Positions 7,630 through 15,814 of a DNA stretch of 64,000 nt are shown piece by piece; the first letter of the stretch is position 1, and each line of letters starts with the position of its first letter. A program made the position numbers and the translations under genes. Under the pieces are notes generated by a model. It saw only the letters and a program-made list of their open reading frames with translations, was not told the origin of the DNA and ran no database searches. Source of the DNA: Prevotella sp. (GTDB taxonomy: Bacteria > Bacteroidota > Bacteroidia > Bacteroidales > Bacteroidaceae); assembly GCA_016285245.1 (NCBI GenBank), contig JAEEQH010000012.1, positions 1 to 64,000 on the forward strand, read 5' to 3'.

Positions 7630-10600
7630 TTACCCCTTGTGGTGCTTCAGGCGGTACTCCAGCGGCGACAGTCCGAACTTCTCCTTGAAGACGTTGATGA
7701 AGTTCTCGGCAGTCATGAAACCGATGTTCACAGCCAGCTCACTCATATTGATGTTCGTACGCTTCAGCAGGATGCACGCGTGCTTCAGACGGATGTCGCG
7801 AACGAGCTCCGTGGGCGTCTTGCCCGTGAGGTTGCGCACCTTGTGGAAGAACGGCACACGGCCCATGCCCATCGCCGAAGCCATCTCCTCAAGACTGATC
7901 TGACCACGGCTCATGTTCTGGAGAACGTATTGCTCGATGCTCATCATCAGGCGCTGGTCGACGGCACTCGTCATCGAGTAGTCGCTGCCCATCTCCTCGG
8001 CACTCTCCTCGGCCATGGCGGTCGTTATCTGATCCACCAGCTCGCTGTTGGTGCTCACGGCGGGGGCGTTGCCCTTCTTGATGCGCGTCTCAACCATCTG
8101 CATCTCGTCGTCGCCACCCTGGTCGCCGACAGGTGCAAGACCCGTCATGTCGATGCTCTCCGTGGACGTTGTCATACTCGAGTTGAGGCTCTCCAGACGG
8201 CGTGTCTCGGCACCCTCGATGAGGTTCGTGTCAATCTCGACAATGCCCAGGCCCAGCAGCTTGTTGAAGCGCATGACGGCCTCCTGGAGGTTGAACGGCT
8301 TGGCCAGGTAGTCGTCGGCAGAGAGCGTGATGTCCATATCCTTCATGTCGCGTGCCGTCAGCGCACCTTCGGTCATCAGGACGAACTTCATCTTCGCGCG
8401 TGAGGCGTCGAGCTTCAGCTGGTTGCACAGCTGGCTGCCCCTCATGCCCGGCATATCCTCCTTACAGACAATGATGTCGGCCTTCATCGTCTCCAGGTCC
8501 TCGGCGGCCTTGTGGATGTTGTTGTAGACGTGGAAGTCGTAGACGTTGATGAGACGCTCGTTGACGTAGCGCAGGAATTCCTCGTTGTCGTCGATGAAGA
8601 TGACAACGAACTTGCCCGTCGGCGAGTCGGCGGTGCGACGTGTGCTCACCTCCGTCGTCAGCGTGTTCGTGTTCGACTCAATCATCTGCATCTCGCCCTT
8701 CGTGTTCAGCTCGAAGCGGTTCTGTACGCTCTGCTTGGCCTTCACCTCGGGGTTCTCAAGCGACGACTGCATATCGCTGACACGCGTGATGACCTGAAGC
8801 ATCTGCGAGTGGAGGGCGTTCAGCTGCTCGCGCTCCTCGAGCGACTTCTCCGTCTGCGACAGGTTACTAATGATTGACGTCATGCGGATCATCGGCTGGC
8901 GGAGATCCTCGCTGGCAGCCTTGATCTCCTCGCGCTGGATCTTCAGCTGGTCGATGACAGCGTTCTTGCGGGCACGCATCTCGCGGATTTGACGGATGCC
9001 GATACGCCACATGTAAAGGATGATGATGAACGTCACGGCATAGGCCACGATCATCCACCATGACAGCAGCCAGTGGGGGGCGATGGTAATCTCGATGACG
9101 CGCTCCTGGTTACTCACGGAGCCGTCGGCGCTGACGGCCTTCACATGGAGCTTGTACGTACCGCTCTTCAGGTTGTGGAACGTCACGCCGTGCTTCAGCG
9201 CGTCGCCAGTCTTCCAGTCGACGTCGAGACCCTCCATCCAGTACTTGAACTGCAGGCGCTCGCTCTGGTTGTAGTTGCCAGCGGCAAACTTGATGGTGAT
9301 GGAGTTCTGGTGGTGCTTCAGCTCCAGATGGTTGCACTCGTTCAGGGCCTGTGTCAGCACAACATTGCCGTCGTAGTCGTGGCCAATCATGATCTCCTCC
9401 TCGCCAAGGAACAGCTGTGTCAGCATGACGCGGGGCAGCGACTTGCTGTCCTCGTCAAGGTCTTGACTCGTCCAGTTGATGCCGTGCAGGCCGCCAAACT
9501 GTACGTTGCCGCTCTTCTCCGTGAAGATGGAGCCAATGTTGAACTCGTTGCTCTGAAGACCGTCGCGCGTGTCGTAGTTATACAGACCGTAGGCAAAGCT
9601 GCTCTCCTCGTGGTCGCGCTGTACCACGACGCGGCTGATGCCGTTGCTCGTTGTTATCCAGATGTTATGCTTGTTGTCCTCGGTGATGCCGCAGATGTTG
9701 TTGTTGCACAGTCCCTGCTTCTCCGTGAGGTAGTGCAGGTCATCGGTAGCCAGGTTCAGAATGTTCACACCCTCGCGCGTACCTATCCATAATAAGTCGC
9801 GGGAGTCCTGGAACACCTGAGTGATGTAGTTGTTCGTGAACTTCTTCAGCGACGTCGTGTTGCCTATCAGGTGACGCATCTCCGACGTCGAGAGGTTCAT
9901 CAGGATCAGTCCCTCGCTGGTGCCCACGAACAGGGTGTTGCCCTTCGAGTAGTAGAGCGACGTGATGCTGTTCGTCGTCAGCTTACGGTTCTCGCGCGTG
10001 TAAGTGGAGAAGGTGTTCATCCTCGGGTTGAACACCTGCAGGCCGCCGTTGGTGGCTATCCACAAGTTGCCCGTCTTGTCGTAGCAGAGGTCGTTGATGT
10101 GGTCGTCAATCAGCGTGTTCGCATTGTTGCGGTCGTGACTGTAGATGGTTGCCACACCGTCCTTGATGCGTGTCAGACCGTTGTTCTTGGAGCCTACCCA
10201 AAGGCTGCCGTCGGGGGTGGTGGCCATGCACGAGACTTTCACGCTGGCCAGTGTCCCGCTATAGTCGAGAAGACCCTGGTTGCTCGTGCCGTACCACGTG
10301 CGTCCCGAGGCGTCCTGCGTGATGGCGGTGATGTCGCCAATAAGCTTTGATTCAAAACGGTAGATATTCTCGCCATGATAGGCGACGCCCGATTTCTCCG
10401 TGCCTACCCACAGCAAGTCTGTGTCGTCGATATAGATGCTCTGGATGCGGACAATCTCGTTCTTCCATTGACCCTCGTTGATGTTGTGCGGCTGGATGGA
10501 CTCCATTTCGTGCGTGTTCATGTTCATACGCACCAGACCGTGCTGGTCAGTACCTATCCAGATGTTGCCTTCGCGGTCGGCACCCATGCCGTGGATGGAG

Positions 10601-11412
10601 TTGTCGACGCTAACGGTCGTCATGCCAAGCTGGTCGCCGATAGTGGTGTCCCACGTGTTCGTGCTCTTGTTGTAGAAGAACAGCGTGCCGCGGCCGTAGA
10701 GCCACAGGTTGTCCATCTGGTCGGCCATGACGTGAAGCGTCGGCGTGTGGCGAAGCTTCTTGTCGGCCACCTCGTTGGCAGCCCAGACGGTATGCTGCTG
10801 GTGCATGACGTCGCAGCATACGAGACGGCCGTCGTCGTAGACCATTACCGCACCGTCGCGGCACTCGCCGATGTCGCAGATGTTACCCTGCGGAACACCC
10901 GTGATGTCGCCCGTGTAGCCGAACTCATAGAGAAGCTGCTGCTGTTGGTTGAAGCAGACGACACCCTTGTTAGGGATGGCGCCCCAGATGTTCTTGTGGC
11001 GGTCGATGTAGACGATGGACGGCACACGGTCGATGTTCATCTTAGCGAACACCTGCTTCATGTCGCGCTCGAAGGTCTCCGTTTGAGGCTTGTACAGGCA
11101 GTAACCCATTGCCGTGCCTATCCACAGGTTGCCGTCGAGCGACTCCTGGATGCTTTTGATGTAGCTGTCGGGCAGCGACGAGCCGTCCTGAGAGTCGCAC
11201 TGGAACACCTTGAATACGTAGCCGTCGTAGCGGTAGAGACCCGCCGAGGTACCAAACCACATATAGCCTCGCTGGTCCTTCAGGATGCAGTTCACCTGAC
11301 TGCTCGTCAGGCCGTCCTTGGCGTCGAGGGTTTTGAACAGATAGGCGGCCTCTGCCGACATTGCCATCAGCAGTACGACCGTCATCGTCAGGATGCGTCT
11401 TATTGTTCTCAT
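7630..11412 (-). CDS. Degenerate hybrid two-component-type regulator (propeller sensor, AraC output, no kinase)
   Basis: 1260 residues. Order: signal peptide (1-22); a long periplasmic two-component regulator propeller with repeats such as DQRGYMWFGTSAGLYRYDG (to about 700); a Y_Y_Y domain; one membrane helix (about 784-803); a short coiled segment; a receiver domain (about 930-1050); an AraC-type helix-turn-helix at the C-terminus (about 1155-1260). In Bacteroidota such proteins sense glycans and switch on uptake loci. This one has no HATPase_c domain: the receiver follows about 50 residues after the dimerisation-like helices. The phosphoacceptor motif reads SEDLRQP (Glu835 where SHELRTP has His), and the receiver reads VCKEDMPG (Lys984 where Asp is phosphorylated). 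Signalling therefore cannot be the usual phosphorelay. It starts 21 nt after kdsD. Confidence 0.9.
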   Translation of the reverse strand: MRTIRRILTMTVVLLMAMSAEAAYLFKTLDAKDGLTSSQVNCILKDQRGYMWFGTSAGLYRYDGYVFKVFQCDSQDGSSLPDSYIKSIQESLDGNLWIGTAMGYCLYKPQTETFERDMKQVFAKMNIDRVPSIVYIDRHKNIWGAIPNKGVVCFNQQQQLLYEFGYTGDITGVPQGNICDIGECRDGAVMVYDDGRLVCCDVMHQQHTVWAANEVADKKLRHTPTLHVMADQMDNLWLYGRGTLFFYNKSTNTWDTTIGDQLGMTTVSVDNSIHGMGADREGNIWIGTDQHGLVRMNMNTHEMESIQPHNINEGQWKNEIVRIQSIYIDDTDLLWVGTEKSGVAYHGENIYRFESKLIGDITAITQDASGRTWYGTSNQGLLDYSGTLASVKVSCMATTPDGSLWVGSKNNGLTRIKDGVATIYSHDRNNANTLIDDHINDLCYDKTGNLWIATNGGLQVFNPRMNTFSTYTRENRKLTTNSITSLYYSKGNTLFVGTSEGLILMNLSTSEMRHLIGNTTSLKKFTNNYITQVFQDSRDLLWIGTREGVNILNLATDDLHYLTEKQGLCNNNICGITEDNKHNIWITTSNGISRVVVQRDHEESSFAYGLYNYDTRDGLQSNEFNIGSIFTEKSGNVQFGGLHGINWTSQDLDEDSKSLPRVMLTQLFLGEEEIMIGHDYDGNVVLTQALNECNHLELKHHQNSITIKFAAGNYNQSERLQFKYWMEGLDVDWKTGDALKHGVTFHNLKSGTYKLHVKAVSADGSVSNQERVIEITIAPHWLLSWWMIVAYAVTFIIILYMWRIGIRQIREMRARKNAVIDQLKIQREEIKAASEDLRQPMIRMTSIISNLSQTEKSLEEREQLNALHSQMLQVITRVSDMQSSLENPEVKAKQSVQNRFELNTKGEMQMIESNTNTLTTEVSTRRTADSPTGKFVVIFIDDNEEFLRYVNERLINVYDFHVYNNIHKAAEDLETMKADIIVCKEDMPGMRGSQLCNQLKLDASRAKMKFVLMTEGALTARDMKDMDITLSADDYLAKPFNLQEAVMRFNKLLGLGIVEIDTNLIEGAETRRLESLNSSMTTSTESIDMTGLAPVGDQGGDDEMQMVETRIKKGNAPAVSTNSELVDQITTAMAEESAEEMGSDYSMTSAVDQRLMMSIEQYVLQNMSRGQISLEEMASAMGMGRVPFFHKVRNLTGKTPTELVRDIRLKHACILLKRTNINMSELAVNIGFMTAENFINVFKEKFGLSPLEYRLKHHKG

Positions 11413-11433
11413 AGTTCTTAGTTCCTTCTATTC

Positions 11434-12381
11434 TCAGACCATGCACGAGTAGTGGTCGACGACACCCAGCAGATGACGCTCGTGGTCGGTGACCAGTACG
11501 GAGTGGATCTTGTATTTGTTCATGATTCTCTGTATCTCGGATATTTTCGTCTCAAGGGTCACAGCCTTCGGGTCGCGCGTCATGATGTCGCTGACGGTGT
11601 GGTCGAAGAACTGCGCCTGCCAACGCTCCATGGCGCGGCGGATGTCGCCGTCGGTGATGAGGCCGGCTACCTGGTCGCCCTCCATGGCAATGCCCAGTCC
11701 CAGCTTGCCCTTGCTGACAAGGATGATGGCCTCGCCAAGCTTCATCTCGGGACTGATGACCGGCATATCGACGGTGCGCATCACATCTTGGGCGGTGGTC
11801 AGCAACCGCTTGCCCAACTCGCCGCCAGGGTGGAACTGTGCGAAGTCCTGAGGCTTGAAGTGGCGCTTCTTGATGAGGGCCACAGCCAGAGCGTCGCCCA
11901 TGACCATCTGCGCCGTGGCGCTACTCGTTGGCGCCAGGTTCAGAGGGTCGGCCTCGTGGCTCACGCTGACGTTCAGGTGGCAGTTGGCGTACTTGGCCAG
12001 CAGCGAACCGGCGTTGCCGCTCATGGCGATGATGGGAATCTCCATCTGAAGCACCATCGGGATGAAGCGCAGCAGTTCGTCCGTCTGGCCGCTGTTCGAG
12101 ATGGCCAGTACCACGTCGTCGCTCGTCATCACGCCAAGATCGCCGTGGAAGACGTCCAGCGGGTTGATGAAGAACGACGGCGTGCCCGTCGACGACAGCG
12201 TCGCCGCAATCTTTGCGCCCACATGGCCGCTCTTGCCCACGCCGGTGACGATAATCTTGCCATGGCAGCGGTACATCAGCTCGACGGCGCGCTCAAACTG
12301 CTCGTCCATCTTCGGAATCAGCTCCAGCAGCGCCTCAGCCTCGTCTTTGATGCATTGTATGCCGTAATCTATTGCGTTCAC
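11434..12381 (-). CDS. kdsD: Arabinose-5-phosphate isomerase (KdsD/KpsF)
   Basis: Converts ribulose-5-phosphate to arabinose-5-phosphate, the precursor of KDO for LPS. 315 residues: an N-terminal SIS domain (GVGKSGHVGAKIAATLSSTG, about 47-66, and HGDLGVMTSDDVVLAISNSG) and two CBS domains at the C-terminus. The start is a GTG at 12381 with a purine-rich GAGATATTGAGAA just upstream; no better ATG is in range. It lies 27 nt after kdsA, the next enzyme of the same pathway, so the pair is a metabolic unit. Confidence 0.94.
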   Translation of the reverse strand: MNAIDYGIQCIKDEAEALLELIPKMDEQFERAVELMYRCHGKIIVTGVGKSGHVGAKIAATLSSTGTPSFFINPLDVFHGDLGVMTSDDVVLAISNSGQTDELLRFIPMVLQMEIPIIAMSGNAGSLLAKYANCHLNVSVSHEADPLNLAPTSSATAQMVMGDALAVALIKKRHFKPQDFAQFHPGGELGKRLLTTAQDVMRTVDMPVISPEMKLGEAIILVSKGKLGLGIAMEGDQVAGLITDGDIRRAMERWQAQFFDHTVSDIMTRDPKAVTLETKISEIQRIMNKYKIHSVLVTDHERHLLGVVDHYSCMV

Positions 12382-12408
12382 TTCTCAATATCTCAATATT
12401 TCAATCTC

Positions 12409-13167
12409 TCAATCTATCAATTTCTCAACCAGCCCCTCCAACTTCTCCAGCTCCAGCATATTAGCGGCGTCAGAGAGACCCTGATCCGGGGTGGGGTGTA
12501 CCTCGAAGAAATAGCCGGTGGCGCCGAAAGCCTTAGCTGCAAGCGCCATCTGAGGCACGTAGCGGCGGTCACCGCCAGTCTTGCCGTCGCTGCCGCCGGG
12601 GCGCTGTACGGAGTGCGTGCAGTCCATGATGACCGTAGGCACCAGTTCCAGCATATCGGGGATGTTGCGGAAGTCCACCACAAGGTTGTTGTAGCCCATC
12701 ATGTTGCCGCGCTCCGTCAGCCATACGTCCTGAGCACCGGCGTCGCGGGCTTTCTCGACGGGGTAGCGCATATCGCGACCACTGAGGAACTGCGCCTTCT
12801 TCACGTTCACCGTGCGCCCCGTCTTTGCGGCAGCCACGAGAAGGTCTGTCTGGCGACAGAGGAAGGCTGGAATCTGCAGCACGTCACACACCTCGCCGGC
12901 GGGGGCTGCCTGCCAAGTCTCGTGGATGTCGGTGAGCACACGGAGACCGTACTTCGACTTCACGTCGGCAAGCATCTGCAGACCATGCTCCAACCCCGGG
13001 CCGCGGAACGAGCGGATGCTCGTGCGGTTGGCTTTGTCGAACGATGCCTTGAAGATGATGTCCGTGCCCAGCACGCTGTTGATGCGCACCAGTTCATGCG
13101 CCACCGTGTCCAGCAATTCGGCTGATTCGATGACGCAGGGACCTGCTATAATGGTCGTCTTTTTCAT
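12409..13167 (-). CDS. kdsA: 3-deoxy-8-phosphooctulonate synthase (KDO-8-P synthase), metal-dependent class
   Basis: Condenses arabinose-5-phosphate with phosphoenolpyruvate to KDO-8-phosphate in the cytoplasm. 252 residues. AGPCVIES near the N-terminus puts Cys11 where metal-independent enzymes have Asn; with His in THSVQRPGG, Glu in FFEVHP and Asp in DQGLSDA this gives the four metal ligands of class II enzymes. Other signatures are FKASFDKANRTS and DIHE. The ATG at 13167 is preferred over a TTG at 13179, because that TTG is part of the -7 box. First gene of the minus-strand operon with kdsD. Confidence 0.95.
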   Translation of the reverse strand: MKKTTIIAGPCVIESAELLDTVAHELVRINSVLGTDIIFKASFDKANRTSIRSFRGPGLEHGLQMLADVKSKYGLRVLTDIHETWQAAPAGEVCDVLQIPAFLCRQTDLLVAAAKTGRTVNVKKAQFLSGRDMRYPVEKARDAGAQDVWLTERGNMMGYNNLVVDFRNIPDMLELVPTVIMDCTHSVQRPGGSDGKTGGDRRYVPQMALAAKAFGATGYFFEVHPTPDQGLSDAANMLELEKLEGLVEKLID

Positions 13168-13176
13168 TGTCCGTTG

Positions 13177-13207
13177 CAAAGATATTAATTTTTAATTAAT
13201 CCGCAAA
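13177..13207 (-). promoter_or_regulatory. Promoter of kdsA
   Basis: Minus strand TTTG (13204-13207), 19 nt, TATCTTTG (13177-13184). It lies 10 nt before the kdsA ATG and decides the start choice. Confidence 0.7.
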
Positions 13208-13224
13208 CAAAATTACCATTTTTT

Positions 13225-15564
13225 TTAACTTCCGCTGACAATGTGGACGTCGCGCTGCGGGAACGGAATCTCGATGCCGTTTCGGCCAAGTGTGTCGTAG
13301 ACACATTTCAGTACGTCGCTCACCACGTAGGAGCGCTTCACAGCATCGGCCCACACGAAGAGCTTGAAGTTGACGCTAGAGTCGCCCATCTCGTAGACGA
13401 CAGACTTCACCTTCTTCGACGGGTCCATCCACTCGTGGTTCATGCCGTTGACGGCATCCTCAACCAGGGAGGTCACCTGCTTGAGGTTCGAGCCATAGGC
13501 CACACCGAACGGGATGATGGCCAGTACGTAGCCGTGGTTGCGCGTCAGGTTCTTGTAGTTCTTCTGGAAGAGTTGTGCATTCTGGAACGTGATAACCTCG
13601 CCGGCCAGCGACTCGATGACCGTCGACGTATAGCTGATGCTGACGACCTTACCCAAGGTGCCGTCGATATCTATCCAGTCGCCCGCCTTGATACGTCCCG
13701 TCATGAGCGAGGCGCCGTAGTAGATGTTCTCGATGATGTCCTTCGAGGCGAAACCGATACCTGTCGACAGTCCGCCCGAGATGGCCAGCAGCCAGGCGAC
13801 GCTGATGTGGAGGTAGGCCAGCGCAAGCAGCAGCCAGGCACCCCAGATGACGAGCTGCACAACGTTCTTCGCCATCACCATGCGGCTCTCGGCCGACGAC
13901 GGGTCTTTGGTAATAAAGTGCAGGCGCATCAGGTTCAGCACTGTCCGCGACAGCCATCGGAACAGGAACCACGAACTGATGACGACAGCCAGCTTGACTA
14001 TGCTCACCTGCAGGTATTTCTGGTTGATGAACTTCTCGTTGAAGATGCCCCAGCACATATCGCTCAGGTTGAATACGTCGGCAGCCCAGTAGATAGAGAG
14101 CATCACCGAGCAGATGATGAGTACGGGCAGCGCCACCTTATGAATGAGCGCGTAGAACCACGTCTGCGTCACGGGACGCTCGGCGAAGCCGTGCTTGTCG
14201 GCATACATCTGCAGGTACTGCGAGATGCAGGTGATGGTCAGGATGCACGTCAGTTGCATGATCCACCAGATGAGTAACTGCACGGACAGTAGCGTGTAGC
14301 CCATCCACGAGCAGACGGCCGAGGCGATGAACACTGTCAGGGAGATGTACGTGTAGAACATATCTGAGCGCGGCACGTTGCGGTTGTGGCGGCGGATGCC
14401 CACCCATTGCCATACAAGACACGTTAGCAGTGCCGGTGGAAATAGCAGACTAACCAGTTCGCTGGGAATCAGGATGATACGGAATGTAATGACCACCAGT
14501 CCGATGACAAGCAACGGGGCGTAGATGCTGAACGCGCTGCGTATCTGGCTGCCGTTGACACGTAGCAGCAGCGAGATGAGGATGACTGCCAACAGCCATA
14601 GGTACTCGACCAGCAGACCCGAGGCCATGACGATGAAGTTCTGCTCAGTGTTGTAGCTGATGATACCCATGAGCAGGGCCAGCGTGATGGTCGTCGTGGC
14701 CCACATGATGCTCGACCGCTTCTTCAGAAACTCCGTCGTGTGCAGCCGTCGCGGCATAAAGCGGAATACCAGTAGGTTCAGTCCCACGGCTATCAGGGCG
14801 TAGAACGCGATGGCCGCAAACAGACCAAAGATGTAATAGACATTCCAGTCGGATCGCTCCGTCGTCCGGTCGGTTGTGTATTTGCCGGCTACCACTTCCT
14901 TCATCTTGCGCCACTTCTCCTTTAGGTGCATGACGATGTCGATGTAGGTGTCGCCGCCGTTAACGAAAATGCTTGTCTGGATGTCGTAGTAGCGCTTCTG
15001 CGCGTAATCGTTCATGTTCTTCAGCCGCTGCTCCGTACGGTCGTAGTAGCTGATGTAGTCTGACGTCTGACGCGAGTCCTCCTCCAACGTCCGCCGGATG
15101 CTCGTTGCCAGCGTCAGGCTGACGCTGCGGTCCGTACGGGCACGGTCGCTTAGCATGTTGACAGGCATCGTCTTCAGACTCGTCACCAGGCTGTCATAGC
15201 GTGCTATCTCGCCCGCTGTCGTATTGATATACTCGCGGAACGGCAACTGGCGCTGCTGGAACTCCTGATACAGCTCCGTGGCCTGGTGGCACGCATAAGT
15301 CAAGTCGAACAGGTACTCTTGCTGCTGAGAATAGAGCATCAGCGCGTTCTGATTAGCCTGCTGCATAGTCTGCGTCAGGTTCTGATAAACCTGCTGTCGC
15401 TGTTCCCGGCGTCCCTCGCGCTGGTCACGTAACTCCTGGTAGTGGCGTGTCAGCTCGGCTCTCAGAATGGCCAGCGTCTGCTCCAGGTCACGCTCCTTCA
15501 GCACAGCCCCGGCATCCGTCACTAGCGTCGCCAGCACGCATAGTATCATCACGAATCTCTTCAT
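13225..15564 (-). CDS. MscS-family mechanosensitive ion channel with long N-terminal domain
   Basis: 779 residues. A signal peptide (about 1-20) is followed by a coiled-coil periplasmic region rich in Gln, Arg and Glu (to about 230), then around ten hydrophobic segments, then the MscS pore and beta domain. The pore helix and start of the beta domain read GLSTGIGFASKDIIENIYYG and GDWIDIDGTLGKVVSISYTST. The layout resembles MscK/MscM, large channels that release solutes on osmotic downshock, rather than the small MscS. It is transcribed alone from a strong promoter and is divergent from gyrA. Confidence 0.88.
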   Translation of the reverse strand: MKRFVMILCVLATLVTDAGAVLKERDLEQTLAILRAELTRHYQELRDQREGRREQRQQVYQNLTQTMQQANQNALMLYSQQQEYLFDLTYACHQATELYQEFQQRQLPFREYINTTAGEIARYDSLVTSLKTMPVNMLSDRARTDRSVSLTLATSIRRTLEEDSRQTSDYISYYDRTEQRLKNMNDYAQKRYYDIQTSIFVNGGDTYIDIVMHLKEKWRKMKEVVAGKYTTDRTTERSDWNVYYIFGLFAAIAFYALIAVGLNLLVFRFMPRRLHTTEFLKKRSSIMWATTTITLALLMGIISYNTEQNFIVMASGLLVEYLWLLAVILISLLLRVNGSQIRSAFSIYAPLLVIGLVVITFRIILIPSELVSLLFPPALLTCLVWQWVGIRRHNRNVPRSDMFYTYISLTVFIASAVCSWMGYTLLSVQLLIWWIMQLTCILTITCISQYLQMYADKHGFAERPVTQTWFYALIHKVALPVLIICSVMLSIYWAADVFNLSDMCWGIFNEKFINQKYLQVSIVKLAVVISSWFLFRWLSRTVLNLMRLHFITKDPSSAESRMVMAKNVVQLVIWGAWLLLALAYLHISVAWLLAISGGLSTGIGFASKDIIENIYYGASLMTGRIKAGDWIDIDGTLGKVVSISYTSTVIESLAGEVITFQNAQLFQKNYKNLTRNHGYVLAIIPFGVAYGSNLKQVTSLVEDAVNGMNHEWMDPSKKVKSVVYEMGDSSVNFKLFVWADAVKRSYVVSDVLKCVYDTLGRNGIEIPFPQRDVHIVSGS

Positions 15565-15583
15565 CTTTCTCTTGATTTTCGTG

Positions 15584-15615
15584 CAAAGGTACGATTAAGT
15601 GAGGAAAAAACCAAA
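15584..15615 (-). promoter_or_regulatory. Promoter of the MscS-type channel gene
   Basis: Minus strand TTTG (15612-15615), exactly 20 nt, TACCTTTG (15584-15591). The block resembles the duplicated lon promoter (CAAAGGTACGA.TAAGTGAG on the plus strand). Confidence 0.7.
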
Positions 15616-15685
15616 ATAATTGTGTTTTTTCTCTTTTTTTGCACTAAAATAGGTTAACGGATGCCGGCGTTCTAGAAAAAAGTAG

Positions 15686-15693
15686 TACCTTTG
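15686..15693 (+). promoter_or_regulatory. -7 box of gyrA
   Basis: TACCTTTG, 121 nt before the gyrA ATG. No clear -33 element. The leader between is AT-rich, with AGTAAATCG twice near its end. Confidence 0.55.
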
Positions 15694-15814
15694 CAGACTG
15701 TAAAAACGCGTCAGAGGGCTCGAAAATGGCCTTAAACGCAAAATTGCAGAATAATAGCAAAAAGAAAAACAGTAAATCGCAAAAAAGAAAATCAGTAAAT
15801 CGAAAATAAAAAAG

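Noticed and set aside
15694-15814. Riboswitch or attenuator in the gyrA leader
   Set aside because: AT-rich and weakly repetitive; I see no stable pairing or known motif.
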